A stretch of DNA of 64,000 bases from assembly GCF_030388325.1 (NCBI RefSeq), contig NZ_CP103794.1, positions 2,170,001 through 2,234,000 of the forward strand, in the 5' to 3' direction. The stretch's first letter is position 1; every line of letters starts with the position of its first letter. Below the pieces are notes generated by a model. It made no database searches, was not told where the DNA came from, and was given only the letters and a program-made list of their open reading frames with translations. The translations under genes and the position numbers were made by a program. Of this stretch, positions 60,536 through 64,000 are shown piece by piece. This stretch comes from Flavobacterium johnsoniae (GTDB taxonomy: Bacteria > Bacteroidota > Bacteroidia > Flavobacteriales > Flavobacteriaceae).

Positions 60536-60597
60536 AATATGCTATCAACTGGCTTTAAGAGACCTTAAAATCTACCTTAAAAATAGCTTAAAAAAGT
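60536..60597 (-). promoter_or_regulatory. Response-regulator-type direct repeats before the efflux genes
   Basis: On the minus strand the motif TTAAG recurs three times followed by TTAAAG, at spacings of about 11, 12 and 10 bases (plus-strand CTTAA at 60587, 60576 and 60564, and CTTTAAG at 60553). One-turn direct repeats of this kind are typical OmpR/PhoB-family binding sites. CATATTTG follows as a near match to the -7 element. The cognate regulator gene is at 61956. Confidence 0.55.
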
Positions 60598-61959
60598 TTA
60601 CAAATTAAAAAATAACTGAAATAAATTCGTGTTAATATTTGGTATTGAGTAGATTATGTTTGCTTTGTGTAAAGTTAATATCCTTTGAACAATTCTTAAA
60701 CCAAGCCCAAAACCTGAAGTTCCTTTAGAATTTTGCCCGCGCATAAAAGGTTGAAAAAGATTTTTTTGTTCTTCTTCACTTAATGTGTTTCCGGTATTAG
60801 AAACCGATACAATTAAATGGTAATGATCGGTGCTTATTTTTACTTTAGCCTGTTTGTTATCAGAGTAAACACAAGCATTTTTTAGAACATTCGTAAGAGC
60901 GATTTCTAAAAGATTTTTGTTTCCTTGTATTTCTAAGGCAGTATCAAGATTGTCACTTTCTTCAATTTCAAAAAGAATGACAAAATCCGGAAAAGCTTTA
61001 TTGATTTTTTCGATAGAAGAAAATAAGATTTCGTCTATTCGTTGCGTTTCGTGAGTTTCAGTTCTTTTATTGTCTATTTTAGAAAGAATAAGAAGAGAGT
61101 GAATTAATTCGCTTAAATGATTAACATCACTCAATATTCCATTTAAGAAAGATTTGTTTTTTGGTTGAATATCAGGATCAGAAATGGCATTTTCAATTTG
61201 CGAAGTCATTCGCGAAAGCGGTGTTCTTAATTCGTGAGAGGCGTGAGCTGTAAATTCCTTTTGTTTTTGGTACGAAATTTCAATTCGATCCATCATAAAA
61301 TTGAATTCATCCGCAATCAAATCAATTTCATTTTTACTGCTTTTAGATTCAATTCTGGTGTCTAGATTGTTTTCGTTTATATTTTTTATTTTTTGATGAA
61401 AATCATTCAACGGATTCATCAATTTTCTAACAGTAAAAGAAGTAATAACCCAACATAAACAAGTGAAGAAAATGTAAGATATAATTAAAGTGTAACGTAA
61501 AAAAAGCAATTTCTTTTTTCCGTAATCATCTGTCGCCGATATTAAGGCATAAAAATCTTTATCATTAGTATCATAAAAAACGCCATAAACTTCGTAATCG
61601 CCTTGCTGTTTAAAAAACGTTTTGTTTTTCTTTAAGTATTTTAAATCATCAACAGACCAATTAATTTTGGCATCGTCGATACTGCTGTAAATAAGTTTGT
61701 AATTAGAATCAAAAACTAAAGTCTTTTCATCGTATAATTTATTAATGGAATTTTGATCAATGATTTTTAAAAGCTGATTATCAACTTGTTTTACATTTAC
61801 CAACAATTTTATGTTAGACAAAGCCTTAATTTCTAAACGATCACGGAATTCTTCTTTTCTATAATTAGAATATAAAACAAATATCACAGTAGATGCCAGT
61901 CCAAAAAGAATGGTAAACAGCAAACTGACTAAAAGTGATATTCGATTTTTTAATGTCAT
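60598..61959 (-). CDS. Sensor histidine kinase of the efflux cluster
   Basis: This 453-residue membrane kinase has two helices (about 8-30 and 153-176) around a periplasmic sensor of about 120 residues. A HAMP region, a HisKA dimerisation domain with phosphorylated His242 in ASHELRTPLSRM, and a HATPase_c domain (NVLKNACVYSDN, GFGLGLRIVQRI) follow. It would sense a periplasmic signal, by context a metal ion, and phosphorylate the regulator encoded just upstream. Its start overlaps the regulator stop by 4 bases (ATGA). Confidence 0.93.
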   Translation of the reverse strand: MTLKNRISLLVSLLFTILFGLASTVIFVLYSNYRKEEFRDRLEIKALSNIKLLVNVKQVDNQLLKIIDQNSINKLYDEKTLVFDSNYKLIYSSIDDAKINWSVDDLKYLKKNKTFFKQQGDYEVYGVFYDTNDKDFYALISATDDYGKKKLLFLRYTLIISYIFFTCLCWVITSFTVRKLMNPLNDFHQKIKNINENNLDTRIESKSSKNEIDLIADEFNFMMDRIEISYQKQKEFTAHASHELRTPLSRMTSQIENAISDPDIQPKNKSFLNGILSDVNHLSELIHSLLILSKIDNKRTETHETQRIDEILFSSIEKINKAFPDFVILFEIEESDNLDTALEIQGNKNLLEIALTNVLKNACVYSDNKQAKVKISTDHYHLIVSVSNTGNTLSEEEQKNLFQPFMRGQNSKGTSGFGLGLRIVQRILTLHKANIIYSIPNINTNLFQLFFNL

Positions 61960-62636
61960 TCCTGATCGCTTAAATAATATCCGTAGCCGACTTTGGTACG
62001 AATAAGTTTGGTTTCGTGATCTTTATCTATTTTTTTTCTTAAAAAGTTGATGTAAACTTCAATCGTATTCTGATTGGTTTCTATATGATAATCCCACAGT
62101 TTTTCGGCAATAAACTGTTTCGATAATACTTTTCCTTTTGCATGTGCGAGAATAAGAATCAACTTAAATTCTTTTGGTGTAAGTTTTATTTCTTCGCCAG
62201 ATCTAAAAACTTTCATTTCATCTTCGAAAATTTCCAAATCTTTAACCACTATTTTGTTCTCGATTTGCTGCGGCACTTCTTTTCTTCTCAAAAGAGATTG
62301 AACGCGAGCATACAATTCATCAAAATGAAATGGTTTTACCAGATAATCATCTGCGCCGCTATCAAAAGAAGACAATTTATCTTCAATTTCGCTAAAAGCA
62401 GTCAGCATAATAATAGGTGTTTTTTTGTCTATTTCTCGAATGCCTTTGCAAACTTCAATTCCGTTTATTCCAGGAACATTTATATCAAGAATTATAATAT
62501 CGTAATCATAAGGGAAATATTTTTTCAGTAAAAAAGTTCCATCATAATAAGGAGTACACTCGAATTCTTTAGATGCAAAGAATGTTGAGATTTCTTTAGA
62601 TAAAGTAAAATCGTCTTCGAGTAGTAGTATTTTCAT
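61956..62636 (-). CDS. OmpR-family response regulator of the efflux cluster
   Basis: This 226-residue regulator has a receiver domain with phospho-acceptor Asp51 (IIILDINVPGING), conserved LTAFSE and a Lys in YLVKPFHFDEL. The C-terminal winged-helix DNA-binding domain has LTPKEFKLILILAHAKGKVLSKQFIAEKLWD and TIEVYINFLRKKID. The start at 62636 (MKILLLEDD) is the normal OmpR-family start; an ATG 18 bases upstream is less likely. TTAAG repeats upstream of the TolC gene are candidate targets. Confidence 0.93.
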   Translation of the reverse strand: MKILLLEDDFTLSKEISTFFASKEFECTPYYDGTFLLKKYFPYDYDIIILDINVPGINGIEVCKGIREIDKKTPIIMLTAFSEIEDKLSSFDSGADDYLVKPFHFDELYARVQSLLRRKEVPQQIENKIVVKDLEIFEDEMKVFRSGEEIKLTPKEFKLILILAHAKGKVLSKQFIAEKLWDYHIETNQNTIEVYINFLRKKIDKDHETKLIRTKVGYGYYLSDQE

Positions 62637-62701
62637 GTTAGTTTTTATTTGCAAATCTGGTCAAAATAAAATTCAGACCAGATTTACATTAAAGATACAT
62701 C

Positions 62702-63790
62702 TTATTTAAAATAAGAAAAAGTCTCGTTGTTTTCAATTTTTAGCAAAGACTCATAAATAAGCTGAATTACATTTTCAACATCATCTCTATGAACCATTTC
62801 TACAGTCGTATGCATGTAACGCAAAGGAAGAGAAATTAATGCCGATGGTACACCGCCGTTGCTGTAAGCAAAAGCATCAGTATCTGTACCTGTAGCACGA
62901 GATGTAGCGTGTCTTTGAAAAGGAATTTTATTGTTTTCAGCAGTATTTACAATTAAATCACGTAATTTATTTTGAATAGCAGGAGAATAACCAATAACAG
63001 GACCCTTACCCATTTTAAGATCTCCTTCAACTTTTTTATCAATCATTGGAGTAGTAGTGTCGTGACAAACATCGGTGACAATAGCAACATTTGGTTTGAT
63101 TCTGTGCGCAATCATTTCCGCTCCGCGAAGACCAATTTCTTCCTGAACAGAATTTACGATGTATAAACCAAAAGGAAGTTTTTTATTGTTTTCTTTTAAT
63201 AAACGAGCAACTTCAGCAATCATAAAACCACCCATTCTGTTGTCAATTGCACGACAGACAAATTTATTCTCATTCAAAATCATAAATTCATCCGGATAAG
63301 TAATCACGCAACCAACATGAACGCCTAAAGCTTCAACTTGTTCTTTGTTCTCACAACCCAAATCAATAAAGATATTGCTCAATTTCGGAATTTCTTCTTT
63401 ATCTCTTAAACGAGTATGAATGGCTGGCCAACCAAAAACGCCTTTAACAATTCCATTTTTAGTATGAATGTTAACTCTTTTCGAAGGCGCAATTTGATGA
63501 TCAGAACCACCATTTCTAATTACATAGATTAACCCATCATCTGTAATATAATTTACATACCAAGAAATTTCGTCCGCATGACCTTCAATAACAACTTTGT
63601 ACGGAGCATCAGGATTAATTACACCCACAGCTGTTCCGTAAGTATCAGTGATAAAAGTATCAACATAAGGCTCTAGATAATTCATCCAAAGCTTTTGTCC
63701 CTCGCTTTCGTAACCAGTAGGAGAGGCATTATTTAGGTAGCTTTCCAAGAAAGCGATAGAAGTATCTTTTAAAATAGATTTCGTGCTCAT
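62702..63790 (-). CDS. M42 family aminopeptidase
   Basis: This 362-residue co-catalytic metallopeptidase of the M42 (tetrahedral aminopeptidase/'glucanase') family removes N-terminal residues from peptides in the cytoplasm. Metal and catalytic residues appear in VVIEGHADEISWYV (His and Asp), CRAIDNRMGG (bridging Asp), VNSVQEEIGLRGAEM (Glu-Glu), VTDVCHDT (Asp) and PLRYMHTTVEMVHRDD (His). The length is typical. It is preceded by its own gap. Confidence 0.93.
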   Translation of the reverse strand: MSTKSILKDTSIAFLESYLNNASPTGYESEGQKLWMNYLEPYVDTFITDTYGTAVGVINPDAPYKVVIEGHADEISWYVNYITDDGLIYVIRNGGSDHQIAPSKRVNIHTKNGIVKGVFGWPAIHTRLRDKEEIPKLSNIFIDLGCENKEQVEALGVHVGCVITYPDEFMILNENKFVCRAIDNRMGGFMIAEVARLLKENNKKLPFGLYIVNSVQEEIGLRGAEMIAHRIKPNVAIVTDVCHDTTTPMIDKKVEGDLKMGKGPVIGYSPAIQNKLRDLIVNTAENNKIPFQRHATSRATGTDTDAFAYSNGGVPSALISLPLRYMHTTVEMVHRDDVENVIQLIYESLLKIENNETFSYFK

Positions 63791-63870
63791 AAAATATTTT
63801 TTTGCTAAAATATAAATTTGGTATTAGAGTTGTGTATAAATATATAATTTTACATTTAAATTATGATTCG

Positions 63871-64000
63871 ATGAGATTAACCAGCTTTGTTTTATTTATA
63901 TTATTTGTTTCCTTTTCTTGTCACGCCCAGATTACTCCAAAAGAGAATCAACAGATGGGATATATATTAACGGAAAAAGATTCTATTTTAAATGATACTA
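63871..64000 (+). CDS. Exported protein, N-terminal fragment at the window edge
   Basis: The open frame begins with ATG at 63871 and runs off the right edge after 43 codons. It starts with a signal peptide (MRLTSFVLFILFVSFSCHAQ, with a possible lipobox-like FSC or cleavage after HAQ) followed by ITPKENQQMGYILTEKDSIL. The visible part is too short to name. TTG at 63830-63832 and TACATTTA at 63851-63858 are a possible promoter with 18-base spacing, although this puts the ATG only about 12 bases beyond. Confidence 0.55.
   Translation, partial: MRLTSFVLFILFVSFSCHAQITPKENQQMGYILTEKDSILNDT

Overview
The window comes from a member of the Bacteroidota, almost certainly a Flavobacterium or close relative. 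The DNA is AT-rich. Promoters look like the Bacteroidota type (TAnnTTTG at -7, TTG or TTTG about 16-24 bases upstream), with little sign of Shine-Dalgarno sites. Gene content is flavobacterial: gliding genes gldF and gldG beside dnaN, the 'ligase-associated' repair cluster, and a CzcA fused to a TolC domain. No rRNA, tRNA, CRISPR array, prophage, integrase or transposase gene was seen.

Layout. 1-3.6 kb: small housekeeping and unknown genes, a CPBP protease, a Crp-type regulator and an exported PPC-domain protein. 3.9-8.9 kb (minus): a sucrose cassette of fructokinase, bifunctional sucrose-phosphate synthase/phosphatase and a GH32-type fructosidase. Large palindromic repeats fill the gaps between 2.7 and 5.6 kb. 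9-10.3 kb: two genes of unknown function. 10.4-17.1 kb (minus): a seven-gene operon for oxygen-limited life, nadA-nadB-ric-nrdD-(nrdD glycyl-radical piece)-nrdG-copD-like, preceded by an FNR-like palindrome placed as for activation. 17.3-20.4 kb: an MscS channel, a small membrane protein and an HxlR regulator. 20.4-26.4 kb: a divalent-metal RND efflux system with the CzcA and TolC parts in one 1458-residue frame. 26.5-28.4 kb: oleate hydratase. 28.5-38.6 kb: a DNA-repair block with the ligase/helicase/exonuclease/PdeM cluster next to LigD and Ku. 38.7-45 kb (minus): a DsbA-like protein, dnaN, gldG, gldF, a monooxygenase-like protein and a SAM-hydrolysing family protein. 45-53 kb (plus): phoH, small genes, a HAD phosphatase, an S9 peptidase, purC and a GH26 mannanase. 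53-55 kb: two paralogous exported ankyrin proteins around a SRPBCC protein. 55-62.7 kb (minus): a second metal RND system with its own two-component regulator. 62.7 kb to the end: an M42 peptidase and the start of an exported protein.

The most striking observation is in nrdD. The class III ribonucleotide reductase lacks its glycyl-radical domain, which is encoded by a separate overlapping 55-codon frame. The junction holds two 13-bp direct repeats 28 nt apart in the same codon phase, so loss of one repeat interval would fuse the two frames into a normal enzyme. Other points worth a second look are the FNR-like box, the palindromic elements bracketing the sucrose genes, ECF-like promoters on the ankyrin pair, and the in-frame signal peptide inside the CzcA-TolC fusion.

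All function calls come from reading motifs and remembering families; no database search was run.
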